A DNA stretch of 64,000 nt. It comes from DASQGA01 sp963762085 (lineage in GTDB: Bacteria; Actinomycetota; Thermoleophilia; Gaiellales; Gaiellaceae). The DNA lies in the NCBI GenBank assembly GCA_963762085.1, contig CAVXJD010000006.1:1-64000 (forward strand), in the 5' to 3' direction. This document shows, one piece after another, positions 24,819 to 33,224 of the stretch; position 1 is the stretch's first letter; each line of letters opens with the position of its first letter. Below the pieces are notes generated by a model, which ran no database searches, was not told where the DNA came from, and saw only the letters and a list, made by a program, of their open reading frames with translations. The translations under genes were made by a program, and so were the position numbers.

Positions 24819-25918
24819 AACTCGACCACGCTCCTGATCCCGTCCTGCGCCTCCATCAGCTCGAAACCCCGGTTCACGTCCTCCAGCCTAATCCTGTGGG
24901 AGACGAACGGGTCGACATCGATCTCGCCGGCCAGCCAGAGGTCGACGAGCTGCGGCACCTGGTCGCGGCCCTTGACGCCGCCGAACGACGAGCCTGCAAT
25001 GCGCCTTCCCGTGATCAGGAGCCTGGGAACGACGTCGAGCGTCTCCCCTTTTCCGGCCACGCCGGCCACCGTGCAGAGCCCCCAGCCCATGCGGGCCGCC
25101 TCGACCGCTTGGCGCATCACGTTCACGTTCCCGGTCGCCTCGAACGTGTAGTCCGCTCCGAACCCACCCGTCAGCTCGAGGACCTGCTCGACCGCGTTCG
25201 GCCCGCCCTCGAGGACGTCGGTGGCTCCCTGGCCCCGTGCGAGCTCGAGCCGTTCCGAGGAGAGGTCAACGCAGACAATCCGCTCGGCTCCCTGAAGGCG
25301 GCAGCCGGCGACAGCTCCCAGTCCGACCATCCCCGCGCCGAAGACAGCGCACGTCGATCCAGCCGAGACCTTGGCCGTGTTCATGGCCGCACCGAGGCCC
25401 GTCGAGAGCCCGCAGGCGAACAGGCACGCGCCGGCGAGAGGAGCGTCCGGGGAGACCTTTGCGAGGGCGATCTCCGGCATGACCGTGTACTCCGCGAAGG
25501 TCGACGTGCCCATGAAATGCCGCACCGGCTCGCCGTCTCGAGAAAGCCGGGTCGTTCCGTCCGGGAGATAGCCCTGTCCCTGCATGTCGCGGATCGCGAG
25601 GCAAAGGTTGGTCCGGTCGCTCAAACAGTGCACGCACTCGCGGCACTGCGGCGAGAAGAGGGTCACAACGTGGTCGCCGGGCGAGAGCGAGGTGACGCCC
25701 TCGCCGACCTCTTCCACGACGCCGGCGCCCTCGTGGCCCAGCACGGTGGGTGCGTAACCGGAGGGATCGGCCCCTGAGGCGGTGTAGAGATCGGTGTGGC
25801 AGACCCCGCAGGCGACGAGCCGGACCAGCGCCTCACCGGCCTTCGGTTCCGCCAGCTCAACCTCCTGGACCGCCAGCGGGGCCCCGAACTCCTCCAGAAC
25901 GGCGGCCTTGATCCTCAC
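24815..25918 (-). CDS. Zinc alcohol dehydrogenase, S-(hydroxymethyl)mycothiol dehydrogenase-like
   Basis: The 367-residue medium-chain dehydrogenase carries catalytic-zinc ligands in ACGVCHTD and GHEGAGVVEEVG, a structural-zinc cluster in CRECVHCLSDRTNLC, and the Rossmann loop GAGMVGLGAVAG. MGTSTFAEYTV is the class III (formaldehyde dehydrogenase) signature. In actinobacteria this class acts on the mycothiol-formaldehyde adduct. The coupled MBL hydrolase supports the assignment, but a general primary-alcohol role cannot be excluded. Confidence 0.88.
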   Translation of the reverse strand: MRIKAAVLEEFGAPLAVQEVELAEPKAGEALVRLVACGVCHTDLYTASGADPSGYAPTVLGHEGAGVVEEVGEGVTSLSPGDHVVTLFSPQCRECVHCLSDRTNLCLAIRDMQGQGYLPDGTTRLSRDGEPVRHFMGTSTFAEYTVMPEIALAKVSPDAPLAGACLFACGLSTGLGAAMNTAKVSAGSTCAVFGAGMVGLGAVAGCRLQGAERIVCVDLSSERLELARGQGATDVLEGGPNAVEQVLELTGGFGADYTFEATGNVNVMRQAVEAARMGWGLCTVAGVAGKGETLDVVPRLLITGRRIAGSSFGGVKGRDQVPQLVDLWLAGEIDVDPFVSHRIRLEDVNRGFELMEAQDGIRSVVEF

Positions 25919-26032
25919 GCAGCGACCCTATCTCGTCGGCGCCGATGGCGCGTGGGCCGTGGAAAATCGCCGAAACACCACTATCCTCCGTACAAGGGAC
26001 AGGGTTCACGAGCCGCTCGACGGGAGGGCAAT

Positions 26033-27193
26033 ATCCGCGATAGCACCACCTGGGCGGCGGCCGGTGCGGCCGCATTCATGGCGCTCGTCCTCTTGGCGGG
26101 GTTGGCTCTCTTCTTCCGTTGGCGTCGTGCGGCAAGGCGACAGCTCGACCAGATGCGGGAGTCGACCGCCCAGACGGAGAAGATCGTCGCCGAGCTGACG
26201 GAGACCCTCGAGCGAACGCGGTCGGAGAGCGACCAGGCTCGAGACGAAAGCGAGGCCGCGCATCACGAAGCCGAACGACTCCGCCGCCTCGGAGAGTTGG
26301 GCGCCTCGCTCGACTTCGACGCCGTCATGCACGGGGCGCTCGAGGCGGCTGCGGAGCAGACGGCGAGCGACGCGGCGATGATCGTGCTCGAGCAGGGCGA
26401 CGGCGCCCCGATCGTCGAGACTTACGGCCTGTCGAATGCAGAATCGTCGCAGCAGCTCATCGGCCTGCCGCCCGACGTGAGCCAGGCACGCGCCGTCACG
26501 ATCCGGTACCGGTACACCGAAGAGGAAATGGCGAACGACGAGTTCCGCCTCATGGGCGGGATCGCAGTTCCCCTCTTCGACGGCAAGGAGATCCGGACCG
26601 GCACGCTCGCCGTCTTCTGGCGTCGCACCGAGCGCGACTCCGGGGCCGAGGACGTGGATCTCCTCGAAGAGCTCGTCGCGTCCTTCGGCCCTCCGATCGA
26701 GAATGCGCGACGCTACGAAGAGGCTCGCCGGCTCGCAGACATGGATCCGATCACCGGCCTTCAGAACGAGCGCTACTTCGGCGAGCGGCTCACACGGGAG
26801 GTGTCCCGGGCGCGTCGGTACGAACGAGAGCTGGCGCTGCTCCTCTTCCGGCTCGAAGTCGCCGCCGAAAGCACATCGCTCCTCACAACGGTCGGCCGAC
26901 GAGTTCTCTCCGCGGTGCGAAGTGCGGACGTCTCCTGCTATCTCGGAGAAGGGCGCTTCGCCATCATCCTCCCTGAGGGCGGCGTCACCGAGGCCGAGCA
27001 CCTCCACCGGAGACTCGAGTTCGCCCTCGGCCCCCGGGTCGAAGAGGGCGGCTCGAAGCTCGACCTCGTCTCAGGGCTCCTCGAGCTCCTCCCCGAGGAC
27101 AACGCGGAGACGTTCATGCGCCGTGCCCAGGAGACGTTTCGCCAGGCCGACCAGGTCGGGGCGCGGCGCGGCGAGCGGGCAAGCACCAACTAA
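26033..27193 (+). CDS. Membrane-anchored GAF plus degenerate GGDEF protein
   Basis: The protein has about 386 residues: a single N-terminal helix (WAAAGAAAFMALVLLAGLAL), a coiled coil (residues about 35-85, Glu/Arg-rich), a GAF domain, and a GGDEF-type domain opening DMDPITGLQNERYFGERL. At the catalytic position it reads LGEGRF instead of GGDEF, so cyclase activity is unlikely; binding or regulation is possible. The start is odd. ATG 26078 falls inside the membrane helix, whereas GGGAGGG (26022-26028) precedes an in-frame ATC at 26033. A GTG near 25951 is another option. Confidence 0.8.
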   Translation: MRDSTTWAAAGAAAFMALVLLAGLALFFRWRRAARRQLDQMRESTAQTEKIVAELTETLERTRSESDQARDESEAAHHEAERLRRLGELGASLDFDAVMHGALEAAAEQTASDAAMIVLEQGDGAPIVETYGLSNAESSQQLIGLPPDVSQARAVTIRYRYTEEEMANDEFRLMGGIAVPLFDGKEIRTGTLAVFWRRTERDSGAEDVDLLEELVASFGPPIENARRYEEARRLADMDPITGLQNERYFGERLTREVSRARRYERELALLLFRLEVAAESTSLLTTVGRRVLSAVRSADVSCYLGEGRFAIILPEGGVTEAEHLHRRLEFALGPRVEEGGSKLDLVSGLLELLPEDNAETFMRRAQETFRQADQVGARRGERASTN

Positions 27194-27332
27194 GACCCCG
27201 CGTTACATCCTCGTCACGCGCCGGCTCCGCAGAATCGCGTGCGCGTCAGCAGGCTTTTAACGATTCCAAGCCGGACATGTAAGAAAATTGTTCGGCGAAG
27301 TTGACCGCGGGCAACTATTGTTTGTTTTTCCC

Positions 27333-27761
27333 ATGGCAACTCGCGTGCTCGTCGATGCCGAGAACGTCCGGCGGTCAGTCTGGCCCAATCTGACGAAGGC
27401 CGAGCTCTGTCAGCGGGCCGCAGCCTGGGCGAAGCGCATGCAGGTCAACCCGGTCGTCGTCTTTGACGGACCGGCTCCCGAGTGCGATGCCGACATCGAG
27501 GTGGTCGGTACCTCGGGCGAGAGCGCTGACGACTGGCTCGCACGGGAGGCGAGCGCCTCCGGCAAGCGCGGAGAGAGCTTCTGGCTGGTCACCTCGGATC
27601 GCGAGCTTCGCTGGCGAGCCGGTTCAGCCGCCGAGAAGGTCGTCGGCGGCGGTTCGTTCGCGCGTGAGCTCCAGGCCGTTCCGCCCGCCGGCGATCAGGG
27701 TCGTGATTCCGGATACCGGGGCAGCCCGTCGTCGGGAACGGGCTCCCACGACGCCGCGTAG
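27333..27761 (+). CDS. NYN domain (PIN-like) putative RNase
   Basis: The 142-residue protein begins MATRVLVDAENVRRSVWPNL, the NYN/YacP-like nuclease opening with its first acidic residue in DAEN. A second acidic site lies in WLVTSDRELRWRA. These PIN-like domains cleave RNA using a cluster of aspartates. There is no Shine-Dalgarno sequence before ATG 27333; the upstream 50 bp are unusually AT-rich (TATTGTTTGTTTTTC), hinting at a promoter and a short or leaderless transcript. The last 67 bp overlap the convergent GFA gene. Confidence 0.82.
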   Translation: MATRVLVDAENVRRSVWPNLTKAELCQRAAAWAKRMQVNPVVVFDGPAPECDADIEVVGTSGESADDWLAREASASGKRGESFWLVTSDRELRWRAGSAAEKVVGGGSFARELQAVPPAGDQGRDSGYRGSPSSGTGSHDAA

Positions 27762-28111
27762 GCGACGAACTGGCGGTTTGCCGGGCGGACGCCGGGATCG
27801 GTGTCGAATGCCCCCATCCTCACCCCGAACACCTCCGAGTCCCCTGGATCCCGGCTCCAGAGTGCGGACCCGCAGGCCGAGCAGAAGTCCTTGGCGAACC
27901 CTCCCGACGGCGGCTCGTATGACCGAATCAACTCTTCCCCCGCCGTGATCACAAGCGACCCAGGGACGATCCGCGCCGAGGGCGAAGCGGCTGTCCCGGT
28001 TCGGCGCTGGCAGCGGGTGCAGTGGCAGTAGGCCGCGCCCACGGGCGGCTCTGCGAGCTCGAAGCGAACGCCCCCGCAGAGACAACCGCCGGTCAGCGCA
28101 GGCTCAGACAT
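27695..28111 (-). CDS. GFA family (DUF636, glutathione-dependent formaldehyde-activating-like) protein
   Basis: The 138-residue single-domain zinc protein has the GFA pattern: GGCLCGGVRFE, CHCTRCQRRTG and FCSACGSALW, giving two zinc sites. GFA proteins are named for a formaldehyde-glutathione activity, but most members have unknown function. It is convergent with and overlaps the NYN gene 3' end. The sulfotransferase gene diverges from it with 98 bp between starts. Confidence 0.92.
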   Translation of the reverse strand: MSEPALTGGCLCGGVRFELAEPPVGAAYCHCTRCQRRTGTAASPSARIVPGSLVITAGEELIRSYEPPSGGFAKDFCSACGSALWSRDPGDSEVFGVRMGAFDTDPGVRPANRQFVAYAASWEPVPDDGLPRYPESRP

Positions 28112-28209
28112 TGGACGCCCGCGCAGGCGAAAACACGTCGAGGAATGGCTTAGCGCTCTGCGTCAAGGTCAGACACCTCCCAGTTGATCTGCGTCAAGCT
28201 TTCTACCTG

Positions 28210-29124
28210 ATGATCGACTTTGCGATCGTAGGGCAAGCCAAGTCGGGGACGACGGCGCTGGCCGACTTCCTTGCCCGCCATCCCCGGATTTGCATGTCGA
28301 TCCCGAAGGAGCCGGCCTACTTTGCGACGGACTTGATGGAGGAGAGCGACGCCTTCCACGGCGGGAGGAAGTACTTCGAGTTCCGCACCGAGACGGAGTA
28401 CGGAGCCACCTTCGCGCATTGCCTCCCGGCTCAGCTCCGCGGCGAAGCATCGACGGGGTACCTCCACTCGAGAGTCGCTGCGTCGAACCTCCACGCGGCA
28501 AACCCGGCCGCAAAGATCATCGTCATGTTGCGCGAGCCGGTGTCGTTCATGCGCTCGCTGCACGTTCAGTACCTGAACGAGACGACCGAGGACGAGCCCG
28601 ACTTCGCGCAGGCCCTCGCCAAGGAGGTCCGGCGGAAAGCAGGCGAGTGCGTTCCCGCCCGCGTGCGGTGCCCCTCCTACCTCTTCTACCGCGAGCGTGC
28701 TCGCTACGCGAGTCAGCTCGAGCGCTACTACACGGTGTTCCCGCGCGAGAACGTCCTCACCTTCGCCATGGAGGAGTTCAGGGACGACAACGAGCGGTGG
28801 TACCGGAAGGTGCTCGAATTCGTGGGCGTTGAGCCGGAGGAGACGCCGACCTTCGGCGCTGTTCATGCGAGCAAGACCCCTCGTAGCAGGAGACTCAATC
28901 AGGCCCTCAACAACCCCGTCCTGAAAAGCGGGCTCTTCAAGATGCTCGGCCCGCGTCGGTACACCGCGTTGAGCAAGGGCCTCGCACGGGCTGTAATGAA
29001 GGAGCAGCGCGCACCCGAGCTGCCGTCCGGACTCGAGAAAGTGCTCCACGAGGAGTTTGAGAGCGAGGTCGAACGGGTCTCCGACCTGGTCGGCCGCGAC
29101 TTCCGCGCGGTCTGGGGTTACTAA
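28210..29124 (+). CDS. Sulfotransferase family protein
   Basis: The 304-residue protein starts at ATG 28210 with MIDFAIVGQAKSGTTALADF, containing the PAPS 5'-phosphosulfate loop (GQAKSGTTAL). The 3'-phosphate motif region appears as LREPVSFMRSLHVQYLNE, a close match to the RDPxxRxxS pattern of heparan-sulfate-type sulfotransferases. An earlier TTG at 28111 would add 33 non-conserved residues. The acceptor could be a polysaccharide or small molecule. It converges with a flippase gene, and both could serve the surface polymer encoded beyond 41.9 kb; that link is inference. Confidence 0.88.
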   Translation: MIDFAIVGQAKSGTTALADFLARHPRICMSIPKEPAYFATDLMEESDAFHGGRKYFEFRTETEYGATFAHCLPAQLRGEASTGYLHSRVAASNLHAANPAAKIIVMLREPVSFMRSLHVQYLNETTEDEPDFAQALAKEVRRKAGECVPARVRCPSYLFYRERARYASQLERYYTVFPRENVLTFAMEEFRDDNERWYRKVLEFVGVEPEETPTFGAVHASKTPRSRRLNQALNNPVLKSGLFKMLGPRRYTALSKGLARAVMKEQRAPELPSGLEKVLHEEFESEVERVSDLVGRDFRAVWGY

Positions 29125-29143
29125 GGGTTTCTGTCCGAGACGG

Positions 29144-30643
29144 TCAGCGAAGCCGGATGAGCCCCGCGCGGAGAATGACGGCCGCGTAGGCCACGGATCC
29201 GGCGATGGCACTTACCGCGAGCCACCAGGCCCCCGCCGGCGTCGCGAGGGCCAGTGCGCCGACAACGCCGGCAACGGCCACTGCGGCGAGGGCGCGGCCC
29301 GCCACGAATGGTCCTATGCGTGCTCGCAGGGACACGCTGTGCACGAGCAGCGTCGCAGTCGCCGCCAGAGCGACCGCCCAGGCGGCGCGCGAGGGGTTCG
29401 ACCCTTGCCCGCCGATGGCTGCTGCCGCCGCGACCGCGGCGGAGCCTGCGAGGCCGGTCGCGAGCGCCACCCGGAGCGTGCCGAGCGCGATCTCAACGGC
29501 TACGAGCACCGTGAACAGCGTGATCGCGGCCGTGGCAAGGGCGAGCGGCGCTACGACGAGACCGTCGACGCCGTACCGGTCGCTGAACAGGATTTCGAGC
29601 GCGCGGTCCCCGAGCGTGACGAGGAACGCGGTCGGGAGTGCAAGCAGGACGATCGCGTCGGCGATCCCCGAACGGACTTCCTGCCGCACCAGCGCTCCAC
29701 GTTGGTCGATCCCGGTGGTTGCAGCGGCGGCGGCGACCGCGGGCATGAGAACGATCGGCGCGGAGCGCAGGAGGAAGAACGGAACGTGGGCGATCGTCGC
29801 CGCGGCGAGGTAGCGGCCAACGTCCGAGTCCTCCGCAACGCGCTTGAACGCCAGGATGTCGATGGTCAGGAGCACGGAGACGAGTGCCGCGATGCCGATC
29901 AGCGGCACCGATGCGGTCAGGAGGGAGCGCCCGGTCACGGGTGGCGAGTTTCGGGACGATGAACGTTCGCGCGCGGGAAGCGTGTCCCTCTGCAGAGCCC
30001 CCAGAACGCCCACGGTGGCGAGCGCCGCGACGGCGGGTGCCAGAACGAACCCGCCGACGGCGCCCGAGAGCCCGGCCAGCAGCCCTCCGGCGATGATCGC
30101 GACTAGCCTCGACACCGCATACCAGGCTTGTGCGAACGCCTGCCACCCGTACCGGTGCATGCCGGTGAACCAGGCCATCGGAAGCGCCTGGAGTGCATAC
30201 GTGACCGCCGCACCTGCGCCGACAAGCAGCGGCACACGCAACCTCTCGTCGCCGAGGGCCGAGGCAATCGGTACCGCGGCAGCGGCAGCCAGGACGCCAA
30301 CTGCGAGGACGAGTGGAACGGTTACCCGTGCCGCGGTGACCATGGTGCGGCGCGAGTCAGCCGGCTGTTCCGCGATGGCCCGTGTTGCTGCGACCGGGAC
30401 GCCTCTCGTAACCGCGATGCCGACGAGCGTCACGATCGCTGTCACGACGCCGTATCGGCCAAAGTCGCGCGGTCCGAGGTGGTGCGCCAGCCAGACCGTG
30501 ATCGCGTACCCGCTCGCGATATACAACGCGTTCGAGACGGTCAGAAGCAGCATCCCGCGCGCTGCGTCCTTCCGAAGCCGGGTGCCGCTCGCCGGAAGAG
30601 GCCACTGCCCGGGCGCCGTCTCAGGCGCCACTGGATCGGTCAT
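29144..30643 (-). CDS. Polysaccharide flippase, Wzx/MOP superfamily
   Basis: The 499-residue protein has about 12-14 hydrophobic helices with the MOP flippase opening: KDAARGMLLLTVSNALYIAS, then LAHHLGPRDFGRYGVVTAIV. Small-residue-rich helices and a paired layout (helices 1-6 and 7-12) are typical. Wzx proteins move lipid-linked oligosaccharides across the membrane. No glycosyltransferase lies next to it, so it may supply the flippase otherwise missing from the 41.9-64 kb locus. Confidence 0.88.
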   Translation of the reverse strand: MTDPVAPETAPGQWPLPASGTRLRKDAARGMLLLTVSNALYIASGYAITVWLAHHLGPRDFGRYGVVTAIVTLVGIAVTRGVPVAATRAIAEQPADSRRTMVTAARVTVPLVLAVGVLAAAAAVPIASALGDERLRVPLLVGAGAAVTYALQALPMAWFTGMHRYGWQAFAQAWYAVSRLVAIIAGGLLAGLSGAVGGFVLAPAVAALATVGVLGALQRDTLPARERSSSRNSPPVTGRSLLTASVPLIGIAALVSVLLTIDILAFKRVAEDSDVGRYLAAATIAHVPFFLLRSAPIVLMPAVAAAAATTGIDQRGALVRQEVRSGIADAIVLLALPTAFLVTLGDRALEILFSDRYGVDGLVVAPLALATAAITLFTVLVAVEIALGTLRVALATGLAGSAAVAAAAAIGGQGSNPSRAAWAVALAATATLLVHSVSLRARIGPFVAGRALAAVAVAGVVGALALATPAGAWWLAVSAIAGSVAYAAVILRAGLIRLR

Positions 30644-30793
30644 CGTCCCAGCCCAGCGCCTCTAAGCGCCGACATCGATCCATCGGGTACCACGGCCATG
30701 TGGGGAGGATACGAGCCGGTCCAGCCAAGGCGCGTGCCACCGCGCCGAGGAAGAGAAGTGAGGCGATCGGGCCGGAAGGGTAGAACGACACCT

Positions 30794-31187
30794 ATGGCTG
30801 ATTACACCCTCACGAACCTGAAAGAGATCGAAGACCAGGCGCCCAAGTTCGGGCTGGCGCCCAACCTCGAAGCGCGGTTTGCACGTAAACCGCTCGAGGC
30901 CGACCACCTCGGGGTCAGCTACCAGCGGCTCGCGCCTGATTTCCGTGTCCCCTTCGGGCACAAGCACGGCGAACAGGAAGAGATCTACGTCCTCCTGAGT
31001 GGAAGCGCCCGGCTGAAGCTCGACGAGGAGATCGTCGAGCTGAGAGCAGTGGGACGTGGTTCGCGTCGCCAAGGACACGATGCGGAACTTCGAGGCCGGC
31101 CCGAAAGGCGCCGAGATCCTTGCGGTCGGCGGCGGCAAGAGCGGAATCGGGGACGCCGAGATGACGCAGGGCTGGTGGCCGGACTGA
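30794..31187 (+). pseudogene. Cupin domain protein gene with a one-base frameshift
   Basis: ATG 30794 opens MADYTLTNLKEIEDQAPKFG and a cupin core including HKHGEQEEIYVLLSGSARLK. After ELRA (about 31049) the frame must shift by one base to continue as WDVVRVAKDTMRNFEAGPKG and on to a normal C-terminus ending MTQGWWPD (stop 31185-31187). In the unshifted frame the tail is an arginine-rich shadow. The combined product would be about 130 residues, a normal length. Either a real mutation or a sequencing error (extra G in the GTGGG run) explains it. Confidence 0.8.
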
Positions 31188-31205
31188 TCTAGCCCCGAGC
31201 CGGAT

Positions 31206-31835
31206 CTACGAGACCGAGCGAATCGCGCGCCAGGGCTCGGGACCGTTGTAGTCCAGGTACCTCGTGCGAGACAGGCTTAAGCTCCCGGGCTCGAGGAGCC
31301 CTCCGGAGAGCGTCCCCTGATGCAGGCGGATCTCGTGATAGTTGTCAGGCGAGATCGCGACCGCCCGATGGTGCACCGGATTCTCCCGCCAAGCTCCCGG
31401 CCCATCGGGTGTGGCGAAGAGGATGAGATTGCCGTAGGCGCCCTTTACGAATTCGAGGTCGTAGTAGCTGAGGAGGCCTCCGGCGGCGTACGCTCCCATG
31501 CCGGCGACCAATTCCTCCTCGAGGTCGAAGAGGATGCTGACATCGGCGTCCGACCGCGGGCGGCCGAAGAAGCCGACGACCGTCGGGTCACGTGCTGCGA
31601 GCAGCGCCCTGGTGTCCGGTACGACCAGCAAATGCCGGCGCCCCTCCGGATCGGTCTCACGTATACACACGTCTTTCCGGCCCTCGAGCCAGTCGTCGGC
31701 CAGGAAGCGGGCACGCTCGCGCTCGCTTCCAAGCAGCTTGCCCATGACCTCCTGATCGTCCCGTGTGTGAACCGGATCAGCGAAGGGCTTCCCCGGAACG
31801 GTCTCGTCCGGCCCGAGCACTAGCTCTGCTGTCAT
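31206..31835 (-). CDS. Conserved hypothetical protein
   Basis: The 209-residue soluble protein has no signal peptide or membrane helix. Features include DDWLEGRKDVCIRETDPEG, the segment LEEELVAGMGAYAAGGLLSY and a C-terminal half with many aromatic residues (NYHEIRLHQGTLSGG). I do not recognise the family. Codon use and the clean frame support a real gene. It converges with the frameshifted cupin gene and diverges from a VOC gene, with 83 bp between starts. Confidence 0.75.
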   Translation of the reverse strand: MTAELVLGPDETVPGKPFADPVHTRDDQEVMGKLLGSERERARFLADDWLEGRKDVCIRETDPEGRRHLLVVPDTRALLAARDPTVVGFFGRPRSDADVSILFDLEEELVAGMGAYAAGGLLSYYDLEFVKGAYGNLILFATPDGPGAWRENPVHHRAVAISPDNYHEIRLHQGTLSGGLLEPGSLSLSRTRYLDYNGPEPWRAIRSVS

Positions 31836-31918
31836 GTGCAGAACCTAACGGGCGGCAAATCGCCGCGCCGCTCGAGCGTGCGGGAAGGCGTCGTCCGGAC
31901 CTGACTACACTCGCCGAG

Positions 31919-32302
31919 ATGCCGATCGACCACGTGAACGTGCCGGTCAGCGACCTGGACGCAAGCCGGACGTTCTACACGGCCGCGCTCGCCCCGTTCG
32001 GCTACACGCTCGTCTACGACTCGGAAGAGTCGCTCGGCTTCGGAGTCGGCGACGGTGGGGACGACAACGAGCCGTTCGCGGTTCGGCTGGGCGAGCGGCC
32101 GACCGTTCGCACGCACATCGCTTTCACGGCGTCCAGCGAAGCTCAGGTAGACGAGTTCCATCGAGCGGCGCTTGCGGCCGGAGGAGCTGACAACGGCGGC
32201 CCCGGCGAGCGCCCGTACGGGGACTACTACTACGCAGCTTTCGTCCTCGACCCGGACGGTCACAACATCGAGGCCGTCTACCACGTCCGGCCCGCTCGCT
32301 GA
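31919..32302 (+). CDS. VOC family protein
   Basis: The 127-residue VOC protein starts at ATG 31919 with MPIDHVNVPVSDLDASRTFY (first metal-ligand His in the opening strand). The C-terminal strand AAFVLDPDGHNIEAVYH holds the last ligand (Glu). It resembles the small lactoylglutathione-lyase-like VOC group. Substrate unknown. It converges on the methyltransferase gene, 15 bp away. Confidence 0.9.
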   Translation: MPIDHVNVPVSDLDASRTFYTAALAPFGYTLVYDSEESLGFGVGDGGDDNEPFAVRLGERPTVRTHIAFTASSEAQVDEFHRAALAAGGADNGGPGERPYGDYYYAAFVLDPDGHNIEAVYHVRPAR

Positions 32303-32317
32303 TCGCGGCTACTACTA

Positions 32318-33160
32318 CTAGACCCGGGCGATGAGGTAGTGCCACACGTTTTCGAATCGGAACGAGCCTGTTGACGTCCGGAACGGTGCCAACGACTCGG
32401 CGATCGCAGCTCGCACAACCTCTTCGCCGGAGGTCCGCGCTGCCAGTTCCACCATGCCCGCCGACAGCATCGTGCGCACCATCTCTTCCTGGTTCGGGTA
32501 TTCGAACACGGACGCGATGTCACCGGTCGTCTCGGGTGTGAGGCCGGCCTCCGTCGCAATCGTCTCGAGCACGCCAGGATCTGAGAGTGCCCGACCCCCG
32601 GGTCCCGTCGGTAGCGGCCCGGGAAGAAGTGGTCCGACGGATCGCAGCATCGCCGAGAGGTCGCAACGTGCCGCCTCCCCCCAGACCTGAATCACCACCT
32701 GCGCGCCCGGCTTCGCCACCCGCGCCGCCTCGCCGACTGCCATGCCGAAGTCGACTGCGAACTGAAAGGCGTTGAACCCGGTCACGAGGTCGAATCGGTC
32801 GGCTTCGTACGGCAGGAACTGAAGATCGCCGATCCGGACTTCAGCTTCCGGAACGCGCTCGCGCGCGATGTCGACGAGGGCCTCGGACGCGTCGAGGCCA
32901 AAGACCTCCGCGTCGCGGTCTGCCGCGGCCCGAAGGAAGACTCCAGAGCCACAACCGACATCGAGCACGGTCATGCCGTCCCCAACGCCGGTCCGGGCGA
33001 GGATCTCCTCGTAGATCGGCACCTGTTGCTCCTCCTGCCGTGCCCACTCGCGGGCATGTGCGCCCCAAAGCTCGCCTTGCTGTTCCGCCGCTCCTGAGGG
33101 CCTGCCGGGTGCCTCCTCAACGCCTCCGCGCCCGCTCTCGCCCGCCGTGGACACCTGCAT
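32318..33160 (-). CDS. SAM-dependent class I methyltransferase
   Basis: The 280-residue protein has the Rossmann SAM motif I VLDVGCGSGVFL near residues 64-75, with motif II DASEALVDIARERVPEAE and the acidic motif before IGDLQFLPYE. The first 30 residues are low-complexity. Sequence is close to the UbiE/Methyltransf_11 group; the substrate is unknown. It diverges from a PadR regulator gene across a short AT-rich operator region, so PadR probably represses it. Confidence 0.9.
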   Translation of the reverse strand: MQVSTAGESGRGGVEEAPGRPSGAAEQQGELWGAHAREWARQEEQQVPIYEEILARTGVGDGMTVLDVGCGSGVFLRAAADRDAEVFGLDASEALVDIARERVPEAEVRIGDLQFLPYEADRFDLVTGFNAFQFAVDFGMAVGEAARVAKPGAQVVIQVWGEAARCDLSAMLRSVGPLLPGPLPTGPGGRALSDPGVLETIATEAGLTPETTGDIASVFEYPNQEEMVRTMLSAGMVELAARTSGEEVVRAAIAESLAPFRTSTGSFRFENVWHYLIARV

Positions 33161-33177
33161 GCCGCTCCCTCCTATAG

Positions 33178-33192
33178 ACTATGAGACATAGT
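33178..33192. promoter_or_regulatory. Palindromic operator between methyltransferase and padR
   Basis: ACTATG-AGA-CATAGT is a perfect 6-bp inverted repeat; a second half-site, GAAACATAGG, lies 20 bp downstream. The 64-bp divergent intergenic region is strikingly AT-rich (TTTATATAACTA) for this genome, so it holds both promoters. PadR proteins bind such dyads, making autoregulation and control of the methyltransferase likely. Confidence 0.65.
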
Positions 33193-33224
33193 TTATATAA
33201 CTACGAAACATAGGTTGTCAAGAG

